DNA of 64,000 nucleotides from Halopiger goleimassiliensis. GTDB lineage: Archaea; Halobacteriota; Halobacteria; Halobacteriales; Natrialbaceae. The DNA is taken from positions 1 to 64,000 of the forward strand of contig NZ_HG315690.1 in NCBI RefSeq assembly GCF_000455345.1, written 5' to 3'. Below are positions 17,116 to 25,940 of this stretch, piece by piece. The notes beneath the pieces were generated by a model. It was not told the DNA's origin. It ran no database searches and saw nothing but the letters and a program-made list of their open reading frames with translations. A program made the translations under genes and the position numbers. The stretch's first letter is position 1, and each line of letters begins with the position of its first letter.

Positions 17116-18177
17116 ATGGAGCGAACCGAGATCAGAACCGGTATCGTCGGACTCGGAAACATCGGCCACTACCACGCCGAACGGCTCGTCGACCAGGACG
17201 TCCCGCTCGTCGGCGGCATGGACGTCGCCGCCGACGCCAGGCGACGGTTCGGGAGACGCTACGACGTCGACGTCTACGAGGACCACCAGGAACTGTACGA
17301 TACGGTCGACGCCGTCGTAATCACGACGCCGAACAAGTACCACGAGGAGTACGCCGTCGACGCCTTCGAACGGGGCATTCACGTCCTCCTCGAGAAGCCG
17401 CTGGCTCACTCCCTCGAGAGCGCGGAACGGATCGCCGCGGCCGCAGCGCAGTCCGACAGCCACTGCATGGTGGGGTTCAACAACCGGTTCGCGAACACCG
17501 TCCGGATCGTCAAAAACCGGATCGAACGCGGCGATCTCGGCGAGGTGACCCACGTGGAGGCAAACTACGTCCGGCGGCGGGGGATCCCCGGACGGGGATC
17601 GTGGTTCACGCGCCAGCGCATCGCGGGTGGCGGCGCGCTCATCGACCTCGGAGTCCACGCCATCGATCTCGCGATGTATCTCCTCGAGTATCCACCCATC
17701 CGCGAGGTCACGGGCGTCACCCGGGACGAGTTCGGCCACCGGGACGACTACGCCTACCTCGAGATGTGGGCCGACGACGCCGGCCCCGCGGGGTTCGACG
17801 TCGACGACTCCGCGAGCGCCTTCATCCGGAGTACGGACGACCGCTCCATCTCGCTGGAGGTCGCGTGGGCAACGAACCGCCCCGCGAATCACGAGTTCGT
17901 CGTCCGAGGAACGGAGTCGGCGGCCCGGTTCGATCTGCTCGAGGGCGAGTTGAGCGTCCACTCGGCGAGTACGGTAGGACCGGACCACCTCGAGGATACG
18001 ACGATCGAAACCCGGCAGAACGACACCCACTCCGCGGAACAGGAAGCGTTCTTCGACCGGATCACTGCTGACGAACCGGACGATCCCAGCGCCGACCAGG
18101 CGCTTACAGTACAGCGGCTCATCGACGGCATCTACCGGTCGGGCAAGGAAGGCCACACGATCACCTTCGAGACGTAG
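17116..18177 (+). CDS. Gfo/Idh/MocA-family sugar oxidoreductase
   Basis: The 353-residue NAD(P)-dependent dehydrogenase probably acts on a sugar or sugar derivative. The N-terminal Rossmann fold starts with Gly-Leu-Gly-Asn-Ile-Gly (about 11-16). The family catalytic motif Glu-Lys-Pro-Leu-Ala lies near 95, and Gly-Gly-Gly-Ala-Leu-Ile-Asp-Leu-Gly-Val-His near 175 begins the substrate domain. ATG 17116 gives the usual length. Its place 120 bp after the sugar transporter ATPase suggests that it oxidises the imported sugar; the substrate is not predictable. Confidence 0.88.
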   Translation: MERTEIRTGIVGLGNIGHYHAERLVDQDVPLVGGMDVAADARRRFGRRYDVDVYEDHQELYDTVDAVVITTPNKYHEEYAVDAFERGIHVLLEKPLAHSLESAERIAAAAAQSDSHCMVGFNNRFANTVRIVKNRIERGDLGEVTHVEANYVRRRGIPGRGSWFTRQRIAGGGALIDLGVHAIDLAMYLLEYPPIREVTGVTRDEFGHRDDYAYLEMWADDAGPAGFDVDDSASAFIRSTDDRSISLEVAWATNRPANHEFVVRGTESAARFDLLEGELSVHSASTVGPDHLEDTTIETRQNDTHSAEQEAFFDRITADEPDDPSADQALTVQRLIDGIYRSGKEGHTITFET

Positions 18178-18233
18178 CGGGCGTAGCGAATTCAGGGCGT
18201 AGTTCTTCCACCGCTTGTGTGCCACCACACCAC

Positions 18234-18551
18234 ATGAAAGTCCAGCGGCAACTCGTTCTCGAACTCGAGCGCCACGAGGTGTCCGTCGGCCGCTCTATCG
18301 TCCTGCGAGTCCGCGACGAAGCCAGACGGCCGATCGAAGACGCCCGGGTGAGCGCCGGTACGAGGGAAACGCGAACCGACTCTCGCGGGCTGTGTGAACT
18401 ACAGTTCAAATCACCCGGGTTCTGGAGAATCGTCGCGAGCAAGCCACCCACCGATCGGGTCAGCTACGAGTCGACGAGCAGCCTCGTACGAGCCGTTCCT
18501 CGGCAGGAGATCGATCGGACAGCGACGCCCCTCGATTCGGGACCCACCTGA
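18234..18551 (+). CDS. Small Ig/carboxypeptidase-regulatory-like protein
   Basis: The 105-residue product (start Met-Lys-Val-Gln-Arg-Gln-Leu) has a predicted beta-sandwich with Arg-Pro-Ile-Glu-Asp-Ala-Arg-Val and a Thr-Asp-Ser-Arg-Gly turn. This pattern is that of carboxypeptidase regulatory-like repeats. No signal peptide or membrane segment is seen. A GTG five codons upstream is an alternative start. Function unknown; probably a conserved haloarchaeal small protein. Confidence 0.6.
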   Translation: MKVQRQLVLELERHEVSVGRSIVLRVRDEARRPIEDARVSAGTRETRTDSRGLCELQFKSPGFWRIVASKPPTDRVSYESTSSLVRAVPRQEIDRTATPLDSGPT

Positions 18552-18614
18552 TCGGCCGACCCGTCGCACCGCCGTACTATTCCGTCCGAAGCGGGGCGTC
18601 GAACCGGGAGGACC

Positions 18615-18959
18615 TTACTCTTCGATCGAACGTCTGACGGCATCGTCGGCTCCGGAGGAGTCCCGTACCTCCACGCGACCGTCGCCACGAACGGTTACCT
18701 CGTATCCCTCGTACTCGAGGCGGATGACGGTTCCCGCCGCGCGCTCACCGGAGGGTCGAAAGAGACGGTCGAGCGCCTCCGGATTGACGACGGAGTACAG
18801 CGGCTGGTATGCCGGTGGCTCGATGTCAGTTACCTCGACGCCCTCCCGGTCGGCGATCGCTCGAATGATCGCTTGCGATGGCGGACCACCGCCACCGGTC
18901 GTCGAGGGATCGTCCGGAGGATGCATATCCGGCGCTACATCGTTCGCCCGGATAAGCAT
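18615..18959 (-). CDS. HalOD1 output-domain protein
   Basis: The 114-residue protein is almost entirely a HalOD1 domain, a small output module seen in haloarchaeal signalling proteins. Recognisable parts are Ala-Ile-Ala-Asp-Arg-Glu-Gly-Val, Pro-Leu-Tyr-Ser-Val-Val-Asn-Pro-Glu-Ala-Leu-Asp-Arg-Leu-Phe, and a C-terminal hairpin Gly-Tyr-Glu-Val-Thr-Val. It carries no sensor domain of its own. Start is ambiguous (18959 chosen; 18926 and 18989 are alternatives). Its partner is unknown. Confidence 0.75.
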   Translation of the reverse strand: MLIRANDVAPDMHPPDDPSTTGGGGPPSQAIIRAIADREGVEVTDIEPPAYQPLYSVVNPEALDRLFRPSGERAAGTVIRLEYEGYEVTVRGDGRVEVRDSSGADDAVRRSIEE

Positions 18960-19012
18960 AGTGGCAATTTCACAGCCAAAGAGAATCACGTCGCTCTAGC
19001 AGTCGGGGATGG

Positions 19013-19924
19013 TTACTCGCTTCCGGGCCGGTTTCGACTGGTGAGTACGCCGTCGATGCCACGTAGGACCGACCGCAGCAACTGTGCGATCGTATACCGG
19101 CGGGCGAGGTAGACGCTGACCATCGCCAGGACGGTTCCGCCGACTACGTCGGCGAACCAGTGGATGCCCAGATACATCGTCGACACGACGATGCTAATCG
19201 CGAGCACGCCCGAGAGACCCGCCCAGAGAGGGTACTTTTCGCGAGTGTGCCAGGCGAGGAAGAACACCGTCATCGAGAGCGACGTGTGCAACGACGGAAA
19301 GACGTTGGTGTTCTGGTTAACTTGGTTTGTCAGCCAATGCGCTCGCGGGAACGCGTCGTACAACAGGCCTTCGAACAACAGCGGATCGAAGTTGCGCGGA
19401 CCGTAGGCGATGAAGACGATATAAAGGAGCAATCCGATTGCGTAATTGGCCGTAAACGCGACCAGCAGTGTCGAGAGGTCGTCGACCTCCTCGAGCGCGA
19501 AGTACGCGACGAACGGGAACAACAACAGGAAGGCGTAGCCGTAGATGTAGACGAAGACGAAGTACGCGGTCAACTCCGGCGTCTCGAGCGACTGGAGGAA
19601 CTCCACGGGAGCGACCGGCAGCAGGCCCACGTCGATGACGAACAGCTGGTAGGTGATGTTCTGGCCCAGGATCCGCCACTCGATCTGGGTCAACAGGTCC
19701 CCTGTCGCCCACCGGACGAACAGGACGGCAGCCAGCGCTGCAAGCGGAAGCAGACAGCTCCTGAGCCGCCAGCGGGCGTCCCGACACGCCGCGACGAGTC
19801 GGCGCGGGCCGACGATGACGAGCGTCGCGGCGACGAGCATCGTCGTGACGACGGCGGCGAGTTCGAAGACGACGGCCACGAGCGTCCCTCCCAGCATGAA
19901 GTCCCGTGACCGTACGACCGGCAC
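19013..19924 (-). CDS. PAP2-superfamily membrane phosphatase/transferase
   Basis: The 303-residue integral membrane protein has about seven helices. PAP2 motifs are seen late in the chain: Phe-Pro-Ser-Leu-His-Thr-Ser (near 219) and Gly-Ile-His-Trp-Phe-Ala-Asp-Val-Val-Gly-Gly (near 262). These provide the His and Asp residues used for phosphoester transfer. It most resembles the inositol-phosphorylceramide-synthase-like branch, so a role in lipid headgroup or polyprenyl-phosphate metabolism is plausible but not provable. Confidence 0.85.
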   Translation of the reverse strand: MPVVRSRDFMLGGTLVAVVFELAAVVTTMLVAATLVIVGPRRLVAACRDARWRLRSCLLPLAALAAVLFVRWATGDLLTQIEWRILGQNITYQLFVIDVGLLPVAPVEFLQSLETPELTAYFVFVYIYGYAFLLLFPFVAYFALEEVDDLSTLLVAFTANYAIGLLLYIVFIAYGPRNFDPLLFEGLLYDAFPRAHWLTNQVNQNTNVFPSLHTSLSMTVFFLAWHTREKYPLWAGLSGVLAISIVVSTMYLGIHWFADVVGGTVLAMVSVYLARRYTIAQLLRSVLRGIDGVLTSRNRPGSE

Positions 19925-19978
19925 CCCATTAATAGCGATCGGTCCGTGGCTCCACGTGCGATTCCCGTCGCAGATCGT

Positions 19979-21724
19979 TTACTCGAGCAGTTCACCGTCG
20001 TCGTACCGGTAGCCGGCGTCCTTGAACAGGGTTCGGACCTGTTCCGGATCGATCTCCCCATCGGAGCCGGGGAACTCGGCGATGGACGACTCCCAGTCGA
20101 GCCCCCCCGACTCCGGCGCGATCCCGACGAGTCCGCTCAGCGTCTCCGGCACGCGACCGAATCCACCTAGCAGTTCGGAGACGACGTGCTCGCGGTCGAT
20201 CAACCGCGAGAGGATCTGCCGGAACTGTGGGTTGCCGAGAGTGGGATCGTGGATGTTGTAGCCGATCATGTAGAACGAACGGGTTCGGCTGGTCACGAGG
20301 TCGACGCCCTCGGCCTCGCGAATCGCGTCGACTTCCTCCGGTGGCACGTCGGTTCCCGTCACGTCGATCGCCTCGTCGGCCAGTGACTCGATCATCGCCC
20401 CCGCGTTCGGTTCGATTCGAAAGGTGAGCCCTGCGTACTGGGAAAACTCCTCGAGGACGGCCGGTCGATCCGCGTCCGGGTCCCGAAGGGGATGGTCGTC
20501 GAACGGCTCGAGTTCCAACGCATCCGGCGCTACGTCGTCGACGTAGAACAATCCGGAGCCGACGGGTTCCTCGATTTCCTCGATGAGGGCGGCGGTACGC
20601 CGGTTCGCCACGAGTTCGGAGCGTGGTTCCCAGACGTGCTGGGGCAGAATCGGTGTCGTCAGGACGCGCCTGGCTGCCGGACGAGCGATCCCGGGAAACG
20701 AAAACTCGACGGTCCGGTCGTCGATCGGTTCGACCGATTCGACGAGCGTCTGTCGGGCGCGATACCGCGGTGCCGGAACACCGTCTTCGACCGTTCCGAG
20801 CGAGGTATCTCGCAGGAACGCCGACGTGAACGCCACGTCCGCGGCGTCCAGGTCGACGCCGTCGTGCCACGAGACTCCCTCGCGGAGCGTGACGGTTGCC
20901 GTGAGGGCGTCGCTCTCGTCCCAGGCCACCGATTCGGCGAGCCACGGCACGTACTCGTCGGTATCAGGGTTCAACCGAACCAGCGGATCGTAGAGGAGCC
21001 CCGTCACGCCCTCGATCCGGTTGTTGGCGACGGCGAGCGGGTTCAACTGGTCGGTCGAACGCTCACCGTAGATGCCGACTACGAGCGGATCGTCTCGAGG
21101 CCCGTCTTCCGGTTCGGTCGACAGCAGTTCGACGTACTCGATCGGCCGTTGCGGGACGAACGATGGCCCGATCGTGGATCGCTTGCCACCGACCAGTCGA
21201 GGATAGGCGACCACGGTGTAGGGAGCGGTCTCCTCGAGATGCTCGAACAGGTCTACGAGCACGCTCTCGCGATCGACCGTGCTCGATCGCTGGCGCTCGA
21301 GCAACTCGTCGGTCTGGACGTCCGAGAAGTGAAAGGGGTTTTGCCAGCCCGATTCAGTCACGAACGTCGAGTGAAGCAGGCCGCGCAGCGCGTCGAACTC
21401 GTCGATTCCCTGGTGGCGAACGACGAACACGTCGTAATCGCCCTGGAGGAGAACGTCGCGGTAGAGTTCCGATTTCGCGACGGGTTCGTGCATGGTATCG
21501 ATGCCAGCCGCCTGCATGTTCCCCCGCAACTGGCTCAGGATTTTGGCGGCGACGGCGTCGTCGTCGGTCGGGACCGTCTTGATGTTCAGAGTGACCTGCT
21601 CGGGTGCGGTGTCCTCCGCTCGAGACCAGAACCGTTCCGAACAGCCGGCGAGGGCACTCGCCGCCACACAGCCGCTTCCTGCAAGCAGTTCTCGTCGCGA
21701 GATGGACCGTCCGCCCTCGACCAT
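19979..21724 (-). CDS. Circularly permuted family 5 (peptide-type) ABC substrate-binding lipoprotein
   Basis: The 581-residue protein has a twin-arginine signal (Ser-Arg-Arg-Glu-Leu-Leu) and lipobox Cys28, so it is exported and lipid-anchored. The domain order is unusual. Residues about 44-205 match the end of a DppA/OppA-type protein (Gln-Ala-Ala-Gly-Ile-Asp, Gly-Asp-Tyr-Asp-Val-Phe, then Glu-Glu-Thr-Ala-Pro-Tyr). Residues about 212-581 match the beginning and middle (Asp-Gln-Leu-Asn-Pro-Leu, then Leu-Arg-Glu-Gly-Val-Ser-Trp-His-Asp-Gly at 280-289) and stop at Phe-Lys-Asp-Ala-Gly-Tyr, where normal proteins continue into the last lobe. No permease or ATPase gene is adjacent. A TATA-like tgtaaagg lies about 28 nt before the ATG. 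Confidence 0.85.
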   Translation of the reverse strand: MVEGGRSISRRELLAGSGCVAASALAGCSERFWSRAEDTAPEQVTLNIKTVPTDDDAVAAKILSQLRGNMQAAGIDTMHEPVAKSELYRDVLLQGDYDVFVVRHQGIDEFDALRGLLHSTFVTESGWQNPFHFSDVQTDELLERQRSSTVDRESVLVDLFEHLEETAPYTVVAYPRLVGGKRSTIGPSFVPQRPIEYVELLSTEPEDGPRDDPLVVGIYGERSTDQLNPLAVANNRIEGVTGLLYDPLVRLNPDTDEYVPWLAESVAWDESDALTATVTLREGVSWHDGVDLDAADVAFTSAFLRDTSLGTVEDGVPAPRYRARQTLVESVEPIDDRTVEFSFPGIARPAARRVLTTPILPQHVWEPRSELVANRRTAALIEEIEEPVGSGLFYVDDVAPDALELEPFDDHPLRDPDADRPAVLEEFSQYAGLTFRIEPNAGAMIESLADEAIDVTGTDVPPEEVDAIREAEGVDLVTSRTRSFYMIGYNIHDPTLGNPQFRQILSRLIDREHVVSELLGGFGRVPETLSGLVGIAPESGGLDWESSIAEFPGSDGEIDPEQVRTLFKDAGYRYDDGELLE

Positions 21725-22105
21725 GTATCCTTTCGTAGGCTACCACACTGTAAAGGACTTACTCTCGATCCGAAACGTACGTGATCGGGGGACAGCGCCC
21801 TCCCGAGGAGGGATTGATTTCCTCTCGCTGAGGGATCAAACTGACGATTGGGCCTCGACCGAACCCGCGTCCGAACTCGGTCGTGACGCGTTCGTCGCCC
21901 GGTGACTGTTAGTAGTAGCTGACTACCATCGCTTCGAGACTGTTCTATGATCCTGAAAGACATTTTTTCGATCGTAACGTAGCCATAACAATGGCTCCGA
22001 TCGGAAAGGGCGTGACGTGGGAACCGTTCCCAGCGTCGAAGCGCAGAACTCGGTGTGACGCCACTCGCGGACTCGAGCGGTCGGGAACGGCCCCGAGAGA
22101 CAACC
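21725..22105. other. Divergent intergenic region, binding protein and cetZ
   Basis: About 380 bp without a gene. It holds the leaderless promoter of the minus-strand lipoprotein (TATA-like tgtaaagg at 21749-21756). A 6-bp hairpin ccctcc/ggaggg with a 3-nt loop lies at 21798-21812. AT-rich segments at 21957-21990 could serve cetZ with a long leader; no TATA is seen 28 nt before the cetZ ATG. Confidence 0.4.
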
Positions 22106-23266
22106 ATGAAACTCGCACTCATCGGCTTCGGTCAAGCTGGCGGGAAGATCGTCGACGAGTTCCTGGCGTTCGACGAGCGAATCGGCGGTGGATTCATCGA
22201 ATCGACAGTCGCCGTCAACTCGGCGACGACGGACCTACAGGGACTCGAGAACGTTCCCCAGTCGAATCGCGTCCTCATCGGTCAGGCCCGCGTGAAGGGC
22301 CACGGCGTCGGTGCGGACAACGAACTCGGTGCGTCCGTCACGGAGGCCGACATCGACGAGATCCAGGGCGCGATCGATCGTATCCGCGTCCACGAGATCG
22401 ACGCGTTTCTCATCGTCGCCGGGATGGGCGGTGGCACCGGGTCGGGCGGTGCGCCGGTCCTCGCGTCCCACCTCCAGCGGATCTACAACCAGCCCGTCTA
22501 CGGGCTCGGGGTCCTGCCGGCGACGGACGAGGGCGGCATCTACACGCTCAACGCGGCACGCTCGTTCCAGACGTTCGTCCGGGAGGTCGACAACCTGCTC
22601 GTGTTCGACAACGACGCCTGGCGCAGCGCGGGCGAATCCGTCGCCGACGGCTACGGTCGAATCAACCAGGAGATCGTCGAGCGGTTCGGCCTCCTGTTTG
22701 CCGCCGGCGAGGTCGGTCGTGCCGATCACGTCGCCGAGAGCGTCGTCGACTCCTCGGAGATCATCAACACGCTCGAGGACGGCATCTCGACGATCGGGTA
22801 CGCCCGAGAAGCTGTCGATACGTCGCGCGATGGCCTCCTCTCGTCGTTGCGCAGCGACGACTCGTTCGACGAAGGCGAGGCGACCAACCGCATGACCAGC
22901 CTGGTTCGGAAGGCGGCACTCGGTCGGCTCACGCTGCCCTGTGACGTCTCGAGTGCGAATCGAGGGCTGGTCGTCGCGACGGGACCGCCCGACGAGTTGA
23001 ACCGGAAAGGCGTCGAACGCGGCCGTCAGTGGCTCGAGGACGAGACGGGAAGTATGGAGATCCGCGGCGGCGATTTCCCGCTGCCGGACCGGGGCGAGGT
23101 CGGTGCGATCGTGCTCCTCTCCGGCGTGACGGACGTCCCCCGCGTCGAACAACTCCAGCAGGTCGCGATCGAGGCGAAGGATCGTACCGAGTCCCTCGAG
23201 GCCGCCGCCGACGAGGAGTTCGCGTCGCTCGTCGACACCGGCGGTGAACTCGACGCGCTGTTCTGA
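22106..23266 (+). CDS. cetZ: CetZ tubulin/FtsZ-superfamily protein
   Basis: CetZ proteins are cytoskeletal GTPases that shape haloarchaeal cells. The 386-residue protein starts Met-Lys-Leu-Ala-Leu-Ile-Gly-Phe-Gly-Gln-Ala-Gly-Gly-Lys, the CetZ hallmark. It has the tubulin signature Gly-Gly-Gly-Thr-Gly-Ser-Gly near 108-114. Length and ends match the family. Which CetZ group it belongs to cannot be settled by eye. ATG 22106 was chosen because upstream codons have no family match. The neighbouring small zinc-ribbon gene downstream may be unrelated. Confidence 0.93.
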   Translation: MKLALIGFGQAGGKIVDEFLAFDERIGGGFIESTVAVNSATTDLQGLENVPQSNRVLIGQARVKGHGVGADNELGASVTEADIDEIQGAIDRIRVHEIDAFLIVAGMGGGTGSGGAPVLASHLQRIYNQPVYGLGVLPATDEGGIYTLNAARSFQTFVREVDNLLVFDNDAWRSAGESVADGYGRINQEIVERFGLLFAAGEVGRADHVAESVVDSSEIINTLEDGISTIGYAREAVDTSRDGLLSSLRSDDSFDEGEATNRMTSLVRKAALGRLTLPCDVSSANRGLVVATGPPDELNRKGVERGRQWLEDETGSMEIRGGDFPLPDRGEVGAIVLLSGVTDVPRVEQLQQVAIEAKDRTESLEAAADEEFASLVDTGGELDALF

Positions 23267-23374
23267 GCCGTACTCTCTCTTCGAGCCTCGAGTGGCTGTC
23301 AGTCGGACGGCCGTCTAGTAGTACCAACTCGTGAAACTCCTGGTAACGAGAGAATAACGAACTCTGAACCGAGA

Positions 23375-23584
23375 ATGGGAGGTGGTATGGGACGATCGAA
23401 CGGATCCAGGCGGGGCCAGCGATCGACCGTATCGTCGCTGTATGGGGCGATGAAATCGGCGTTCTTCGGGGACGATGCGACTACGATCGACGAGTGTCGG
23501 CGGTGTGGGAAGACGCTCGAGTCGTCGTCGGGGTCTTGTCCCCTCTGCGATAGTGACGACGTCGTTACCTACCGAATCCGGTGA
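23375..23584 (+). CDS. Small zinc-ribbon protein
   Basis: The 69-residue product has a basic, Gly/Ser-rich head and a C-terminal ribbon made of Cys-Arg-Arg-Cys and Cys-Pro-Leu-Cys, 11 residues apart. Such proteins are common in haloarchaea and may bind nucleic acids. The start could also be the second Met at 23387. It ends two bases before the stop of the convergent mptE gene. Function unknown. Confidence 0.7.
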   Translation: MGGGMGRSNGSRRGQRSTVSSLYGAMKSAFFGDDATTIDECRRCGKTLESSSGSCPLCDSDDVVTYRIR

Positions 23585-23586
23585 GA

Positions 23587-24285
23587 TCAGTCGACCGGTA
23601 ACGCGCTCGAATCGATACCGTCCCGACGACCGTCGAGTACGGCGAACCGCTCGTCGCGACGGCGCTCGAGCCAGTAGAGGAGTCGCTCGGCCCACTCGAG
23701 TTTCTTCGCCTTCGTCGGTTCGACGCTCTCGTCGTCGAGGTCCCAGCCGACGAACTCGAGCGTCGCCGCGCCGAGGTGGTCCGCGAGGAAGGCTGCCCGG
23801 TCGCCGTCGGTGAATCCACCGAAGTTGCGGACGGGACCGCGCGGCTCGGCCTGCGTGGTCGGCAGGACGGACGTGTCAGGACAGTCCGGCACGACCGAAC
23901 GGAGTGCCTCGCGGTTGTCCCCGTGGGCGTGGACAACGACCGGCGTCCCTCGACGGGTCAACTCGCGGACCGTGTCGGGGTTCTTGTCCAGATCCGTCAC
24001 CATGCAGTCGACGTCGACGCCGCGGCGCTCGAGCACGTCCGTCGCCGTCGAGGCCGCGACGACGACGTCAGCGTCTCGCGCTCGCTCGAGCGCGTCCGGG
24101 TCGGTCAGCGAGGGACCGGCCCCGGCGACGGCGACGGTCGTCCCCGCTACCGCAGACAATCGATCGAGGTCGAACGGCGTCGTCATCGAGGCGAGGACAT
24201 CGCGGGCCTCCTCGTCGGCACGACGTCCGTAGCCGAAGTCGCGACGGATCGACTCGTAAACCGGTTGCCAGTCCTCGAACTCCAT
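23587..24285 (-). CDS. mptE: 6-hydroxymethyl-7,8-dihydropterin pyrophosphokinase, MptE type
   Basis: MptE makes the diphosphate intermediate in archaeal pterin (methanopterin or folate-type) synthesis. The 232-residue protein fits the DUF115 family. Its pyrophosphokinase core has Val-Ala-Gly-Ala-Gly-Pro-Ser-Leu near 52-59, Ala-Ser-Thr-Ala-Thr near 78, and Met-Val-Thr-Asp-Leu-Asp-Lys-Asn near 96. The late Asn-Phe-Gly-Gly-Phe-Thr-Asp-Gly-Asp segment is also typical. In haloarchaea it serves folate synthesis. Transcribed alone. Confidence 0.88.
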   Translation of the reverse strand: MEFEDWQPVYESIRRDFGYGRRADEEARDVLASMTTPFDLDRLSAVAGTTVAVAGAGPSLTDPDALERARDADVVVAASTATDVLERRGVDVDCMVTDLDKNPDTVRELTRRGTPVVVHAHGDNREALRSVVPDCPDTSVLPTTQAEPRGPVRNFGGFTDGDRAAFLADHLGAATLEFVGWDLDDESVEPTKAKKLEWAERLLYWLERRRDERFAVLDGRRDGIDSSALPVD

Positions 24286-24620
24286 GTCGTGGTACTCGCG
24301 TGTCGAGGCGCTTGGCTATTGGTGTCTCCGATCGGACGGCACTGGACGCTGCACCGTGTCGTCACTACCTGACTTACGTCCGCAATAATTCCGTGTTGTG
24401 GGCCGGGATTCGCCTCCAAAGTACCCCTACCCGGGAGGCCGCCCGGCGTCCACTCCCTCATTTCGAAGCCTCCGGTATAAGCTTTCTCTTACTGTAGCAT
24501 CTCTTCGATATCCGAGATGATTCCCCTCGAGCTCTCGTGAACTGGACGAATAAACGCTAAAACGTCCATCGAAGACAACATAGATCCCCTCGATGAGTGG
24601 ACTCGTTGGACGACCCCGGG
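24286..24620. other. Gene-poor intergenic region
   Basis: About 335 bp between mptE and the AMP-binding protein, both on the minus strand. It includes a 30-codon minus-strand frame (24489-24581) too weak to call. No tRNA fold could be completed although GC-rich arms occur near 24400-24450. Confidence 0.35.
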
Positions 24621-25787
24621 TCACCGTCTGACGGGCGTCGTACTGACCACGGACGCGAGTGCGCTGGTTCTGAGCCACCGGTCACCGCCGCTCGTCGTGA
24701 CCGTCTCGGCGGTCTCGTCAGGTCGGTCGACGTACGCTTCCATCGCGGCTGGCGTGCGCACCAGAAACGCATCCGCGTCGCCACCGCCGCCAGCCGTCGT
24801 GACGAGCCCAACCGACTCGAGGCCGTCGTCTTCGGCGTCGGCGACGTGGGTAATCCCCGTCTCGGCTGTGCCGAATAGTCGTCGTACGTCGTCCGATGGC
24901 GCAACGACGGCACTCGACTGCGTCGACCACTCGAGGTCGGTCACGGACTCGAGGACGGCGATCCGATCCTCGTCCGTGGATTCGAGCCCCTCGAGTTGCT
25001 CGTACTGGGTTCGCGTGAGAACCGTTCGATCGATCGGTCGGGTTCGCAACACTGCGCGGAGGTCGTCCGGGTGCCAGTCCGGGAGGCGCTGATATCGCCC
25101 ACCCTCGAATATCGCCGCTAGGGCACCGAAACACGACTCGAGCGGGTTCGCCAGCGGAAGGACTCCGAGGTAGGAGTAGTCGTCGGCGTCAGCTCCGTGA
25201 AGTGTCGACCCCATCTGCGTGGCCGCCCGAACCGCTGCGTGGGTATAGCGGATACCGACGGGATCGGTCCCGTCGCGGTCGTCGTAGGCGATCAGCGCCG
25301 GATCGTCGTTCGAACGCCGCACCACGTCGATCCCGGTTCGCGAACCGGTCCCGTTGATGCCGTCGTTCTCAAGGACCGTCGCCATATCGACCCCCATCCG
25401 GGCATCGGTATCGGTCGTGATCGCGACCCGGAGGTCATCCGTGCGGTTTAGAACGGAGAGAAATCGCGTTCGGTCGGTGACGTAGGCCTTGGCTCCGGAT
25501 TCGGTGACCGCCGTCGTGACGGCACTGGTTCCGAGGTCCCCGGGGATCGTGACGGGGACCGAACCGTTCCTGAGCGCCCCGAGGACCGCCACCAGAAACG
25601 GTTCGGGATCCGATAGTTGGATCGCGACGGCGTCGTCGGCCGTGATGTTCCGATCCTGCAACGCTCCGGCGAACGCGTCAGTCCGGGTCCACAACGTGGA
25701 GAACGCGAGCGGATCGTCACCCTCTATCGCGGGTTCCGTCTGGTTCTCCATCACGACGTGTTGGAGGTCCCTGGTAACGTTCGGCAT
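24621..25787 (-). CDS. Degenerate AMP-binding (ANL superfamily) protein
   Basis: The 388-residue protein resembles the N-terminal domain of acyl-CoA synthetases, with Phe-Ala-Gly-Ala-Leu-Gln-Asp-Arg, Asp-Ala-Val-Ala-Ile-Gln-Leu and Ala-Val-Leu-Gly-Ala-Leu-Arg-Asn-Gly near the start. The region that should be the Thr-Gly-rich phosphate loop reads Ala-Tyr-Asp-Asp-Arg-Asp-Gly-Thr-Asp-Pro-Val-Gly. The C-terminal domain with the catalytic lysine is absent. It is therefore unlikely to activate acids by the usual reaction. It may be a pseudo-enzyme or binding protein. A TATA-like run (aataatatt) lies near 25835-25843. Confidence 0.65.
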   Translation of the reverse strand: MPNVTRDLQHVVMENQTEPAIEGDDPLAFSTLWTRTDAFAGALQDRNITADDAVAIQLSDPEPFLVAVLGALRNGSVPVTIPGDLGTSAVTTAVTESGAKAYVTDRTRFLSVLNRTDDLRVAITTDTDARMGVDMATVLENDGINGTGSRTGIDVVRRSNDDPALIAYDDRDGTDPVGIRYTHAAVRAATQMGSTLHGADADDYSYLGVLPLANPLESCFGALAAIFEGGRYQRLPDWHPDDLRAVLRTRPIDRTVLTRTQYEQLEGLESTDEDRIAVLESVTDLEWSTQSSAVVAPSDDVRRLFGTAETGITHVADAEDDGLESVGLVTTAGGGGDADAFLVRTPAAMEAYVDRPDETAETVTTSGGDRWLRTSALASVVSTTPVRR

Positions 25788-25940
25788 ACACTCCCGTTTC
25801 CTGGACTCCTGTTGAACGTTCTCCTCTAATCGAATAATATTGTCCAGAGACGGTGAATGTATGAATAGGTCCTAGAATCAGCACAACGGCGGTCGGTTCT
25901 GCTCGTCGATTGGGGTAGCGTACTGCTTCGGGAACACGCT

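Noticed and set aside
24400-24450. Possible tRNA-like GC arms
   Set aside because: No matching acceptor stem and no standard T-loop; a cloverleaf could not be completed.
24489-24581. 30-codon minus-strand frame with a plausible hydrophobic/acidic composition
   Set aside because: No recognisable family, no clear promoter and too short to separate from chance.
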